A stretch of 23,403 bases of DNA. Origin: a virus. Shown piece by piece: positions 1-6,830 of this stretch. The position numbers and the translations under genes are program-made. Below the pieces are notes generated by a model. It was given only the letters and a program-made list of their open reading frames with translations. It searched no databases and was not told the DNA's origin. The stretch spans positions 1 to 23,403 of the IMG/VR virus record IMGVR_UViG_3300044627_002068. One strand, 5' to 3'. The number at the start of each line of letters is the position of its first letter. Position 1 is the stretch's first letter.

Positions 1-106
1 TATACTTTGTTTCATTTTGCTTAGCTTCAATAACCCTGACTTGGTTATATACCATGTCAAGCTTTGCAAATGTATAAATATCTTTTGCCGTTACGCTTCT
101 TCTCAT
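1..106 (-). CDS. Partial CDS, hypothetical protein (N-terminal 35 residues only)
   Basis: An open frame starts at ATG 106-104 and runs off the low-coordinate edge of the window. The start overlaps the stop of the upstream HTH gene as ATGA, the coupling used repeatedly in this cluster, which is the main reason to believe it. The visible residues begin MRRSVTAKDIYTF and show no recognisable motif. It is the last visible gene of the minus-strand run. No function can be given from so short a fragment. Confidence 0.6.
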   Translation of the reverse strand, partial: MRRSVTAKDIYTFAKLDMVYNQVRVIEAKQNETKY

Positions 107-399
107 CTTCCCATCCTCTTTCTTTGTAGTTCACTTCTTTTACGCAATTCTCTTTTACGCTTCTCAGCATCAATTTGAGCCTGTGACTTCTCTCGCTTAG
201 GACCAGCAGTTGTAAGGCTTCTTCCCTTTCCTCTAAATTTAAGCAAATCGTATTTCTTTACCCAGTTATAAATAGCCTGCGGAGTAACCTCAATATTGTA
301 ACTTTCTTTTAAATGCTTACAAATATCTGTAAGGTTCATTCTTCTCTGGACATACATTTCATAAAGAAAAGATTTGTCCTTATATGGCTCATTTGCCAT
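103..399 (-). CDS. Small helix-turn-helix DNA-binding protein
   Basis: A 98-aa basic protein. Residues about 12-56 look like a homeodomain-like helix-turn-helix: an initial helix (FLYEMYVQRRMNLTDICKHL), a turn, then a recognition-type helix ending TPQAIYNWVKKYDL. This arrangement is familiar from small phage and transposase-type HTH proteins. The C-terminal third is strongly charged (many K, R and E) and probably a flexible nucleic-acid-binding tail. The start is well supported: AAGGAG lies 6 nt before ATG 399. It overlaps the RuvC-like gene upstream by 11 nt and the next gene by ATGA. Likely a DNA-binding accessory or regulator made with the recombination genes; the specific role is unknown. 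Confidence 0.65.
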   Translation of the reverse strand: MANEPYKDKSFLYEMYVQRRMNLTDICKHLKESYNIEVTPQAIYNWVKKYDLLKFRGKGRSLTTAGPKREKSQAQIDAEKRKRELRKRSELQRKRMGR

Positions 400-988
400 T
401 AGTGACTCCTTGTATCCTTTTCAATGCGTACCATAGACCAATTCCTGCAGCATCTATAATATCATCATCGTCAATCCCAATATCACCAGAACTAAAATAT
501 TTACTGACAATTTCTCTTACACGCTTCTTTCTTTCGTTCTTTTGCTTGACCTGAAGCGAGCCCTTCTCTCCATTGTTCTTTAGAAACTCAGCATCTTTCT
601 TTCCTAAATTCTTGTATCCAATTCCAGACTTCCACATCAACGGGTTGACATCCGTAACCAGGCAGCCTCCAGAGCTGAGTACTCCCCAACTGTAGCCAAT
701 AACATACGAGATAATCCTGCTCGTTTCAAAATTTTGTACATAAATAGATTGTTCAATAATCGCATTTTTTGGTTTATACTCCTCAACAACTTGCCTTAAG
801 CCGCTATCTATAGCTTTAAACTTAAGAGAAACATCTTTATCTTTCTTGTAATCAATCTTACCATTAGCAACAAGAACGATGCTATCAAGAGTTACATCAT
901 AAATAACCCATGCTAGAGAGTGAGATGATGGGTCAATCGCCAGAATCCTGTCTGACTTAACAGAGGATACGAGTGATCTAATGGTCAC
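389..988 (-). CDS. RuvC-like Holliday junction resolvase
   Basis: A 199-aa protein with the RuvC/RNase H-like catalytic pattern. An N-terminal strand carries an acidic residue (ILAIDPSSHSLAW, D19), a second follows in AIIEQSIYVQN (E79), and a C-terminal helix has the DDxxDA-type pair (D176 and D179 in DDDDIIDAAGIG). These would hold two metal ions for cleaving four-way junctions or other branched DNA. Length is close to bacterial RuvC. The start is GTG at 988, overlapping the upstream stop as GTGA, with AGAGGA 5 nt before it. It sits with a Cas4-like nuclease and downstream of a RecA-like gene, so a role in resolving recombination or replication intermediates before packaging is likely. A RuvC-fold nuclease with another branched substrate is the alternative. 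Confidence 0.82.
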   Translation of the reverse strand: MTIRSLVSSVKSDRILAIDPSSHSLAWVIYDVTLDSIVLVANGKIDYKKDKDVSLKFKAIDSGLRQVVEEYKPKNAIIEQSIYVQNFETSRIISYVIGYSWGVLSSGGCLVTDVNPLMWKSGIGYKNLGKKDAEFLKNNGEKGSLQVKQKNERKKRVREIVSKYFSSGDIGIDDDDIIDAAGIGLWYALKRIQGVTNGK

Positions 989-1296
989 TCCATTCCTCTT
1001 CTAACGCTATCTTCTGACCAACCCCACGAGACAAGTCTTTTTACATAGCGCTCTCTTTTGCAAGATTCACAAATAGTTTCTTTATTATACCTTGATAAAA
1101 CAGTTTCACAACTTTTTGTTTTACATGTTCTTTTTTTATTCTTATTAGCTTTCTTTTCATAGTAGCTTGCTAATAGATTTCTATTTGTTACAATCTTTCT
1201 ACATTCTGCGGAACAATAAATGGCGTTATATACTTTTGCATGAAATTTCTTATTACACTCTTCATAAGCACATATTTTTAAATCTTCATTACCCAT
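985..1296 (-). CDS. Double zinc-finger protein
   Basis: A 103-aa basic protein with two cysteine quartets: C9, C14, C28, C32 (C-x4-C, then YCSAEC) and C58, C63, C76, C79 (C-x4-C, then CESC). Both look like small zinc knuckles. The first aligns without gaps over 30 residues with the N-terminus of the metallophosphoesterase at 15835-17001, sharing C, F, N, A, Y and CRK positions. It overlaps the RuvC-like gene start as GTGA and lies about 23 nt after the Cas4-like gene. The spacing suggests one transcript with the nucleases. Probably a nucleic-acid-binding accessory protein. Zinc binding is inferred from cysteine spacing and no enzymatic motif is visible. Confidence 0.65.
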   Translation of the reverse strand: MGNEDLKICAYEECNKKFHAKVYNAIYCSAECRKIVTNRNLLASYYEKKANKNKKRTCKTKSCETVLSRYNKETICESCKRERYVKRLVSWGWSEDSVRRGME

Positions 1297-1319
1297 TTAC
1301 TCTTTCGCATAAATCAAAC

Positions 1320-2069
1320 CTAGAAGGGCTCTTCCCCTTTTTCGTCATAATCACGCACTCCTTCTGCCCAGCAGTGAGCAGCCAAATCACAAGAGTTACA
1401 GTTAGCCGATGTTCTCTTGTAAGGCTGGACAGGAATTTCTTGACTCAAATATGAACCATAGAACTTCCTATACTTTTTAAATAGTTTGTCAATAAAGGGC
1501 TGATCCCGCTCAATAAAGATAGGGAGAATCTCTTGATTGTTTTTGTTTTCGTAAATCACAAAGCCCGAATCTAAGTTCAGGCATTCCATGTAAATCTGGG
1601 CTTGTCGGTAATGTTCATCTTTTGGTTTATTATGTAATTGTCTATAGTGAAAACCTTCTTGACTGATTGATTTCAGCTCAATTAGTTTTTCACCATACCA
1701 ATTAATTATACCATCCGCAGTGCCTTCAATTGGTGGATCTGTATGAGTTACCTTAATTTCTTCACCAATTAGGATACCCATGTCCCTAAGATAACTATAA
1801 AGTCTTTCATGAACAGCATGACCATTATCAAAAATACGATAAGTCTGTGAGCTAAATGAAGGCGTTACGCTTATACCTTCAAACATGTAATACCAATATC
1901 TAGCGCACTGATTAGTATAACTAGGATGAAAGCCATTGACTTTCTTAAAGTTTGGTGTATTTCTAAGAGCAAGATGCTCATTAATAGCTTCAACCAAATC
2001 CTTCATTACAACATCACCACCTTCGGGAGCTACCGCTTTTGGTGTTCTTAATTGCTTTAGTGCTTTCAT
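1320..2069 (-). CDS. Cas4-like PD-(D/E)XK exonuclease with probable Fe-S cluster
   Basis: A 249-aa protein with the RecB/Cas4 nuclease pattern: an early helix with H84 and H87 (GHAVHERL), D119 in IEGTADGIINW, the ExK strand LIELKSIS (E131, K133) and the Q motif HYRQAQIYM (Q156). One cysteine near the N-terminus (C55) and three near the C-terminus (CNSCDLAAHC: C224, C227, C233) match the arrangement that ligates a 4Fe-4S cluster in Cas4 and AddB nucleases. Such phage enzymes resect DNA ends for recombination or replication. The start follows the previous stop directly (TAAATG) and has AAGGGAG upstream. There is no CRISPR array or cas1/cas2 nearby, so this is a phage recombination nuclease rather than part of an adaptation module. 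Confidence 0.85.
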   Translation of the reverse strand: MKALKQLRTPKAVAPEGGDVVMKDLVEAINEHLALRNTPNFKKVNGFHPSYTNQCARYWYYMFEGISVTPSFSSQTYRIFDNGHAVHERLYSYLRDMGILIGEEIKVTHTDPPIEGTADGIINWYGEKLIELKSISQEGFHYRQLHNKPKDEHYRQAQIYMECLNLDSGFVIYENKNNQEILPIFIERDQPFIDKLFKKYRKFYGSYLSQEIPVQPYKRTSANCNSCDLAAHCWAEGVRDYDEKGEEPF

Positions 2070-2387
2070 TTAATTTACTCCCTTTGCTGCCAGTTTTAAG
2101 GCATTGATGTTTTCAGTTAGCGCTTCGTACATTGTTTTCCAAATATCATTAACAAACTTATCTTGCTCGCTCATAATAGTAGATCTTCTCTTGAAAGCTT
2201 GTGATTTTACAATCATAAGCGTTCTATACCCAGCCAAGATATTTGCATACTTAATAGCCTGCATTCCAATATAATCTTGTGGATTTTCAATAATGTCCTG
2301 AACAATATTAAGACACTTAATAAATTCTTCTGATTTATCACCCATTTGTTCTGCGAGAACAGCAGGGTCAACAATAATATCTGGCAT
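2070..2387 (-). CDS. Conserved-looking helical phage protein, function unknown
   Basis: A 105-aa protein predicted by eye to be mostly alpha-helical, with long stretches alternating charged and hydrophobic residues and no cysteine or metal motif. The start at ATG 2387 is firm: it overlaps the preceding stop as TAATG and has AAAGGA 6 nt upstream. Its stop abuts the Cas4-like nuclease start (TAAATG), so the two are probably translated together. A partner or accessory of the nuclease is a guess from position only. I do not recognise the family. Confidence 0.6.
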   Translation of the reverse strand: MPDIIVDPAVLAEQMGDKSEEFIKCLNIVQDIIENPQDYIGMQAIKYANILAGYRTLMIVKSQAFKRRSTIMSEQDKFVNDIWKTMYEALTENINALKLAAKGVN

Positions 2388-2563
2388 TAGATATCCTTTC
2401 TTAGGTCTTCTGTTTTAACTAAAGCTTGATATGGCGGATAGACTCTTGCAATCCCAACAAACCAAAATATAAGATTGACACCAATAGCGAATTCATCATG
2501 ATCAAGGTTTATACCAAGACTCTTGTGACCAGATAGTTTATCGCAACAAAATTTAAGCTTCAT
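2387..2563 (-). CDS. Small hypothetical protein (58 aa)
   Basis: The frame could begin at GTG 2569, but ATG 2563 is preferred because AAGGGAG lies 5 nt before it, giving 58 aa beginning MKLKFCCDKL. The stop overlaps the next start as TAATG and the start overlaps the upstream nuclease gene by 11 nt, both typical of real genes here. It contains a CC pair, H and D residues (DHDEF) and a hydrophobic stretch, GVNLIFWFVGIARVY, which could be a buried strand-helix or a short membrane segment. No family is recognised. Confidence 0.5.
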   Translation of the reverse strand: MKLKFCCDKLSGHKSLGINLDHDEFAIGVNLIFWFVGIARVYPPYQALVKTEDLRKDI

Positions 2564-2855
2564 ATTCACTCCCTTTAATTAAATCCTGGAATACTTCCCA
2601 GTCAATTATAGCGACCTTTGTCTCGGAGTTCTCTCCGTAAACAACAGAAACGCATGGATATTTATAGTTCGCATTCCATGCGTCTTTTCTCATCTTAGTC
2701 CAAGCTTTGAGTGTTAGCGTGAAAGTTTTTTCATTATGCTTATAATCAACCAAAAACTTATGAAGAGAAGCATCCCCTTTCCTAAGCCCACGACCCGAAT
2801 TCTTGACAGCCTTGGCGTTGTCACGCTTGATCTCTTCTTTTTCTGTTCTCTTCAC
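2553..2855 (-). CDS. Putative PD-(D/E)XK endonuclease (resolvase-like fold)
   Basis: A 100-aa protein. Residues 19-50 read as a compact PD-(D/E)XK core: a glycine-rich NSGRGLRKGD with D28, then the strand KFLVDYKHNEK with D37 and K39 forming the DxK motif, then a helix with lysines (LKAWTKMRKDAW) and a final strand (YPCVSVVYGE). Small phage proteins with this GRGLRKGD...E/DxK layout are usually annotated as endonuclease- or resolvase-like. The start is GTG at 2855; no other start codon precedes the motif. It overlaps the end of an upstream 58-aa frame by 35 nt. It may nick or process DNA with the RuvC- and Cas4-like enzymes downstream. D replaces the more usual E in the ExK motif. The specific substrate is unknown. 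Confidence 0.6.
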   Translation of the reverse strand: MKRTEKEEIKRDNAKAVKNSGRGLRKGDASLHKFLVDYKHNEKTFTLTLKAWTKMRKDAWNANYKYPCVSVVYGENSETKVAIIDWEVFQDLIKGSEYEA

Positions 2856-2997
2856 TCAGTTCTTCTTTCAGGCGATTACGATCTGCTCTTATCAAGATGT
2901 ATTGTACACGAATAGCAAGCATTTTGCTTTCAGTTTCACTAAGCTTTTTTTCTAATTCATTAATATCTTTGATTAGTTTTCTTCTTGATCTAAACAT
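2821..2997 (-). CDS. Short coiled-coil protein (58 aa)
   Basis: Reading from ATG 2997 gives 58 residues to TGA at 2821-2823, starting MFRSRRKLIKDINELEKKL. The product is almost all K, R, E, L and I with heptad-like leucines, so one long helix or coiled coil is likely. It fills the only otherwise unexplained gap between the MazG-like gene and the nuclease gene, in the shared orientation, but its ribosome site is weak and it overlaps the nuclease gene by 35 nt. Function unknown; moderate confidence that it is translated. Confidence 0.42.
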   Translation of the reverse strand: MFRSRRKLIKDINELEKKLSETESKMLAIRVQYILIRADRNRLKEELSEENRKRRDQA

Positions 2998-3039
2998 AAG
3001 TAGCTATAGGATCTCATAACTACCATAATCGTGCAAAAA

Positions 3040-3381
3040 CTATCGCTTGTCTCCTGAACCCTGAATCTTACCACGATTCATCCGATCCTCTAACTTATCT
3101 ATATTTCTCATAGCAACATAGCCAAGAGTAATTCCCAGTTCATCAGCAACCATTGCGCAATACCACAACACATCGCCAAGCTCATCTACGAGCTGCTCAT
3201 GACGGTCTGGCGAAATGATACTCTGATCATCACGGAGTACCTTTTTGACCTTACCAGCGACCTCTCCAGCCTCCGATACAAGCCCCAGAGAGGTGTATAG
3301 GAGCCCCTGTAAGCCTTCTTTAGGGTAGATGGCGGTCTTTGCCGCACGAAACTGATAATTGTTAAAATCCATACTATCCAT
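3040..3381 (-). CDS. MazG-like nucleotide pyrophosphohydrolase
   Basis: A 113-aa all-alpha protein with the MazG/dUTPase-superfamily metal motif: ExxE in GLVSEAGEVAGKVKKV (E37, E40) and ExxD in VDELGDVLWYC (E67, D70). A conserved tail (KLEDRMNRGKIQGSGDKR) resembles single-domain MazG proteins common in phages. Family members hydrolyse (d)NTPs to monophosphates plus pyrophosphate. In phages they are proposed to clear aberrant nucleotides, alter the (d)NTP pool or lower (p)ppGpp. The start at 3381 is strong: AGGAGG 5 nt before the ATG, overlapping the upstream glycosyltransferase stop by 8 nt. Its place beside sugar and methyl transfer genes leaves open a part in nucleotide modification. Confidence 0.88.
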   Translation of the reverse strand: MDSMDFNNYQFRAAKTAIYPKEGLQGLLYTSLGLVSEAGEVAGKVKKVLRDDQSIISPDRHEQLVDELGDVLWYCAMVADELGITLGYVAMRNIDKLEDRMNRGKIQGSGDKR

Positions 3382-4630
3382 TATAGCCTCCTAAATATCT
3401 TGTAATCTCTTGATCGGTTGGTTTTCTAAAATTAGAAATTCTAATTAAAGAATTATACTCATCATCGGAAACCTTTTGCATCGGCTTCTCTCTTGAGAAT
3501 TTTACACCATTGCCTGTGCTGTATCCAGCCCCGCTTTGAAAATATATGTACTTATCCCTGACTACGCCTTCAATTGGTTCAAACATACTTATCCCAACAC
3601 GCTTAATTAAAGACTTAAGCATCTTGTCACACTGAGACTGCCAGTTGTATTCTTTAATGACCTTAGGAGCTTGCTTGTAATAGTAATCACACTGAGCGTC
3701 AAAATTATCAACCGCATTCTTCATCAGCTCAACGGTTGAGTCAAAGTCTGGAAGAATGACATCGCCAGTATGATAACCAGAGTGTTGTGTTTTACCAAGC
3801 GTTGATTCAATAATATTGTCACCAAGATATTTTTCATACGAACACCATCTACTTGTTGAAATGGTAGGCATACCTGTTGCTAATGCCTGGAGAGGTATCA
3901 ACCCGAACCCTTCACCTTCTGTTGGGTATACCAAGATGTCATGATCGTGATATAGCTGAACCATCTCTTCTTGCGTAATCGTTTTGAATATCTTCTTAAC
4001 ATTGCTCTCAGCAGGTTGATCAAACAGTCTCATGACGCTATAACCATCTGGGCTTCCATCGCCGTGATACTTCATTGTAAGTTCAACATCATCATTACCC
4101 TTGAATAATTTAAGAAAGGCTGCTTCAACAAGATCTGCTCTCTTGCGAGCACTATCGGAGTCAACATGAAGGAATCTAATCTTTCCCCGATTTCCTCTTT
4201 TAAAAGGTGTCCACATATCATCAACGCCTAATTCAAAGATATATGTAGGAGTGTCAACACCAGAGTTAGCAACTGCATCTGCAGAGAATTGATTACCTAC
4301 CCAGATCTCATCAAATGTTTTCATGGTGGGAATCCACCATTCCCAAACTTTGGTTGCTTCTAGGTATGTACCATTAATCTTGTACTGATGGTCATGATGT
4401 TTTTTAAATCCAGGCTGACGAAAATCCTGACCAGTTATATGGTGATGCCATTCTGGTTCCATATAAAACATCTGAACTTGTGCAGACGGATCGTTATCAA
4501 CAACCTGCATCTGCTTGCCATAATAAGTGAACTGATTAAAGTGCTTTACAATGTTGTTGTATCCATAAGAATAGCCAAATATACCGTTTGCATCTTTAAT
4601 ATGCTGATCAGTATGGATTGAAAATATCAT
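3374..4630 (-). CDS. GT4-like (GT-B) glycosyltransferase
   Basis: A glycosyltransferase of 418 aa from ATG 4630. The frame also has TTG 4645 and ATG 4639, but GGAG lies 9 nt before 4630, while it directly abuts 4639. The C-terminal half has the nucleotide-sugar-binding signature of GT4 enzymes: DILVYPTEGEGFGLIPLQAL followed by ATGMPTISTS (E240 in the present numbering). The second glutamate of the usual E-x7-E motif is glutamine (Q248). The N-terminal half is rich in H, W and Y and would form the acceptor domain. Its start region shares TCATATCAGAC (plus-strand reading) with the start region of the methyltransferase. The acceptor could be a cell-surface glycan, a virion protein or modified DNA; the sequence does not decide. 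Confidence 0.8.
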   Translation of the reverse strand: MIFSIHTDQHIKDANGIFGYSYGYNNIVKHFNQFTYYGKQMQVVDNDPSAQVQMFYMEPEWHHHITGQDFRQPGFKKHHDHQYKINGTYLEATKVWEWWIPTMKTFDEIWVGNQFSADAVANSGVDTPTYIFELGVDDMWTPFKRGNRGKIRFLHVDSDSARKRADLVEAAFLKLFKGNDDVELTMKYHGDGSPDGYSVMRLFDQPAESNVKKIFKTITQEEMVQLYHDHDILVYPTEGEGFGLIPLQALATGMPTISTSRWCSYEKYLGDNIIESTLGKTQHSGYHTGDVILPDFDSTVELMKNAVDNFDAQCDYYYKQAPKVIKEYNWQSQCDKMLKSLIKRVGISMFEPIEGVVRDKYIYFQSGAGYSTGNGVKFSREKPMQKVSDDEYNSLIRISNFRKPTDQEITRYLGGYNG

Positions 4631-4637
4631 ATCAGAC
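4627..4637 (-). repeat. 11-bp direct repeat, copy 1 (methyltransferase/GT4 junction)
   Basis: The plus-strand sequence TCATATCAGAC is identical here and at 5318-5328. Read on the coding strand it is GTCTGATATGA: the TGA stops the methyltransferase and the ATG one base later starts the glycosyltransferase. The pair thus brackets the methyltransferase gene exactly. Part of the identity is functional (stop plus start), which lowers its significance. Confidence 0.5.
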
Positions 4638-5321
4638 ATCTCCAAAAAATAGCATCCTTGATTTGTTTTTTAGATTTTTAACTCTTATGTTTTTAAATCC
4701 AACATCTTCCATCATTGCAATAACAGCTGGTGGATTTGGTCCCCAATAGTTTGGAATAGTATCAAATCTATTATACTTATAAACTTTTTTATGAAACTCT
4801 TTTGCTATCTTTGATTCATTCCTGAGTGATTCATTCACACCCCAATATCTCGCTACTGGAACATCAATGTCTAAAAAATCAACAGATGTTTCAACTATCG
4901 CAGTGCCAGAACAAACGCTTTTTACAATTTCTAAATACTTTAATGGATCTGGTGTATGGTATAAAATCCCAAAAAACATAACGATGTCAAATTTTCCAAT
5001 TACATTAACATCAATATCCTCTACATAGCTATAATACTTTTCTACTTTTGAATTAAGCTTTTTTCTTGCATATTCAAATCCAGCATCAGTAACATCTTGT
5101 AAATCCCATACATATCTATCGGAAGCAACAACACGAGAAGCATTTCTTTGCTCGCACTTGAATGAAAAGTATCCATCCCAGCATCCAATATCTAAGACGC
5201 TAAGACCAGACATATCTTGTGGTAAATCTAAACTTTCCCAGAGATCATCTGAGTGAACATTCTGACCAGGAGTTATGCAGTCACCAAGATCAATCCTGTG
5301 CCACCACCTAATTGAATTCAT
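4632..5321 (-). CDS. CmoB-like SAM-dependent methyltransferase
   Basis: A class I methyltransferase, 229 aa from ATG 5321. An upstream in-frame ATG at 5360 would add 13 residues, but that stretch lies inside the 50-aa upstream gene, and GAGG stands 9 nt before 5321. The SAM-binding motif I is LSVLDIGCWDGYFSF, followed by the strand RVVASDRY and motif IV-like FDIVMFFGILYHTPDPL. This order and wording resemble the CmoB/DUF1698 group, whose founder modifies tRNA wobble uridine. Many phage and surface-glycan clusters carry relatives acting on other substrates. It sits directly before a glycosyltransferase, so methylation of a sugar or nucleotide product is plausible. Short identical repeats bracket the gene, which looks like a separable cassette. 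Confidence 0.75.
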   Translation of the reverse strand: MNSIRWWHRIDLGDCITPGQNVHSDDLWESLDLPQDMSGLSVLDIGCWDGYFSFKCEQRNASRVVASDRYVWDLQDVTDAGFEYARKKLNSKVEKYYSYVEDIDVNVIGKFDIVMFFGILYHTPDPLKYLEIVKSVCSGTAIVETSVDFLDIDVPVARYWGVNESLRNESKIAKEFHKKVYKYNRFDTIPNYWGPNPPAVIAMMEDVGFKNIRVKNLKNKSRMLFFGDV

Positions 5322-5328
5322 ATCAGAC
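5318..5328 (-). repeat. 11-bp direct repeat, copy 2 (50-aa gene/methyltransferase junction)
   Basis: Identical to 4627-4637. Here the TGA stops the 50-aa gene and the ATG begins the methyltransferase. Recombination between copies would remove the methyltransferase and join the 50-aa gene cleanly to the glycosyltransferase without changing either reading frame. Confidence 0.5.
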
Positions 5329-5475
5329 CGCCTCGTTTCGTAGCACTTTCCAAGCCTCATCTACCTTCTGTTTTAATTGAGAAGTATCAGTCTCTGGGTA
5401 AGCGTTTAGATATTCATCCTCAGCTTTTACATAGTTGCGGATAATCGCCCGCAACCGTTCAACTTCATTCGTCAT
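5323..5475 (-). CDS. Small hypothetical protein (50 aa)
   Basis: ATG 5475 overlaps the RecA-like stop as ATGA and the frame runs 50 codons to TGA 5323-5325, just ahead of the methyltransferase ATG. It begins MTNEVERLRAIIRNYVKAED and is highly charged and helical, with a coiled-coil-like first half. The coupled start and exact fit between two real genes argue that it is translated. Being coupled to the recombinase, it might be a small recombination accessory protein, but no family is recognised. Confidence 0.62.
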   Translation of the reverse strand: MTNEVERLRAIIRNYVKAEDEYLNAYPETDTSQLKQKVDEAWKVLRNEAV

Positions 5476-6386
5476 GAATTAATTCTTTTAAGGATATCCT
5501 TTGACTGTTTGGCAGTCAATTCAATTGAGCCCATGCCATTCCATTTGCTTTCTTCATAGCTATACCAGGCACCCTTGCGTTGAATAATATCCATCTCAAT
5601 GGCAATATCAATAATCTCACGCTCTTGGTCAATTCTTCCCTCTTGTGGCAGAACATAATAATATCCCGTTGCCCCGATGGTAGGAATTTGCTTTGTCTTT
5701 TCAACAGTCCAAGTCGCTCGTTGCGAGGTGATCATATTATTCTCCTCACGCTCCATTTCGCCCTTTGACATTGACAAAAACAACTTCACAACATTATGCA
5801 TGTTATGGTGAACCGTATTGCCCATCTTGGCTTTCGTGATAGCAAACATTCCGCTCAAGTCAACTGTTTGGTGAGCAACAAACAACATGATGTTGCGCTC
5901 CTTATGGAGATAGTTCACCAGCTTCTGCAACAAGTAGCCCTGCGAGCGTGATTGCAAGCCCATTGCTTTACCACCTTCAGGCTTATCGTAAAACTCTTCC
6001 TTGATGATGTTAGACAGTGAGTCAAACAAGAAGATATGCTTCTCCTTATCATCCGTCAGATATCCGATCAGATTCTTCATGATGTCTTCTACAATCGTTG
6101 ATTGAATGATTACAACATCATCAATGTTAATCCCGCACTTGGCAGCATACTCATCATTATAAGATGACTCCGAGTCAATGATAACGGGGCGATACCCAAG
6201 CTTTTGCGCTTCGGCAATAATCCGAAAACACATAGTCGTTTTACCCACCGATGGTGTACCCCAAAACAAGTGAGTCGCACCAGTATTAAGACCGCCACCC
6301 AAAGCCCGATTCAAACCGATGCTGGGAGTAGCAATAACATCATGAATGGGCATTGTGTGCCCTTTACGCTTATCTACAATTAACAT
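5472..6386 (-). CDS. RecA/UvsX-like recombinase
   Basis: A 304-aa RecA-fold ATPase. Walker A is GTPSVGKT (43-50), the IDSESSY strand supplies a candidate catalytic glutamate (E73, like RecA IDAEHALD), and Walker B is HIFLFDSLSN (D122). The C-terminal part EMDIIQRKGAWYSYEESKW matches the RecA/UvsX motif before the end of the core. At 304 aa it lacks the longer bacterial RecA C-terminal domain, as in phage UvsX or Sak-type proteins. AGGAG lies 4-5 nt before ATG 6386. It would coat ssDNA and drive strand invasion for recombination-dependent replication or repair, using ends made by the Cas4-like nuclease and junctions resolved by the RuvC-like enzyme. Confidence 0.85.
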   Translation of the reverse strand: MLIVDKRKGHTMPIHDVIATPSIGLNRALGGGLNTGATHLFWGTPSVGKTTMCFRIIAEAQKLGYRPVIIDSESSYNDEYAAKCGINIDDVVIIQSTIVEDIMKNLIGYLTDDKEKHIFLFDSLSNIIKEEFYDKPEGGKAMGLQSRSQGYLLQKLVNYLHKERNIMLFVAHQTVDLSGMFAITKAKMGNTVHHNMHNVVKLFLSMSKGEMEREENNMITSQRATWTVEKTKQIPTIGATGYYYVLPQEGRIDQEREIIDIAIEMDIIQRKGAWYSYEESKWNGMGSIELTAKQSKDILKRINS

Positions 6387-6395
6387 ATTTCTCCT

Positions 6396-6830
6396 TTATT
6401 GAAACATTCTGTCTAGAATTCTTGATTTAATAATCGTTGTTGATATATGTTCACTATAAGGAACAAAGATTACTTTAATGTTGTGTTCGTCAAGCCATTC
6501 TTGGGTAAAGTCCATTTGTTTAAAATAGTCTTTGGTTTCCCAGTCCGAACCGACAACAATGACATCCGCTTTTGACTCTAGAATAGCAGGTTTTGAGTCA
6601 GCCCCACCCGTGTTGATGATAACTTTATCCACCCATTTACAAGAAGACACAACTTCCATTCTTTCAAATAATTCACAAATTGGTGGTTCTTTATATTGCG
6701 AGCAGAATTCGCTTGGGTTAACCGACACAACTACTTGACCATCAACACCAGCTATATCCTTGCACCTCTCCAATAACCTACTATGACCCGAATGAAATAG
6801 ATCAAATGTTCCACCTGTGTATACAATCAT
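6396..6830 (-). CDS. TagD-like nucleotidyltransferase (cytidylyltransferase family)
   Basis: A 144-aa single-domain protein with the nucleotidyltransferase alpha/beta motifs: GGTFDLFHSGH (HxGH at 13-16), VGSDWETKDYF and HISTTIIKSRI (ISTT at 129-132). Length and motif order fit glycerol-3-phosphate cytidylyltransferase (TagD/TarD), which makes CDP-glycerol for teichoic acids. The family signature RTEGISTT is altered here to YSEHISTT, so the polyol or sugar phosphate may differ; ethanolamine-phosphate or HldE-like adenylyl transfer are alternatives. GGAG stands 5 nt before the ATG and the start overlaps the GT2 stop as ATGA. With two glycosyltransferases nearby it probably activates a substrate for transfer to a surface glycan or another acceptor. 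Confidence 0.78.
   Translation of the reverse strand: MIVYTGGTFDLFHSGHSRLLERCKDIAGVDGQVVVSVNPSEFCSQYKEPPICELFERMEVVSSCKWVDKVIINTGGADSKPAILESKADVIVVGSDWETKDYFKQMDFTQEWLDEHNIKVIFVPYSEHISTTIIKSRILDRMFQ

Noticed and set aside
1320-2069. CRISPR adaptation module suggested by the Cas4-like nuclease
   Set aside because: No repeat-spacer array and no cas1 or cas2 nearby; such nucleases are common in phage recombination sets.
2998-3039. Promoter in the gap before the 58-aa coiled-coil gene
   Set aside because: TTGCAC and TAT-containing stretches occur but not at a workable -35/-10 spacing.
4631-4645. Upstream TTG 4645 and ATG 4639 starts for the GT4 gene
   Set aside because: The GGAG site is correctly spaced only for ATG 4630.
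5322-5360. Upstream ATG 5360 start for the methyltransferase
   Set aside because: It falls inside the coupled 50-aa gene, while ATG 5321 has GAGG at 9 nt and follows that gene's stop.
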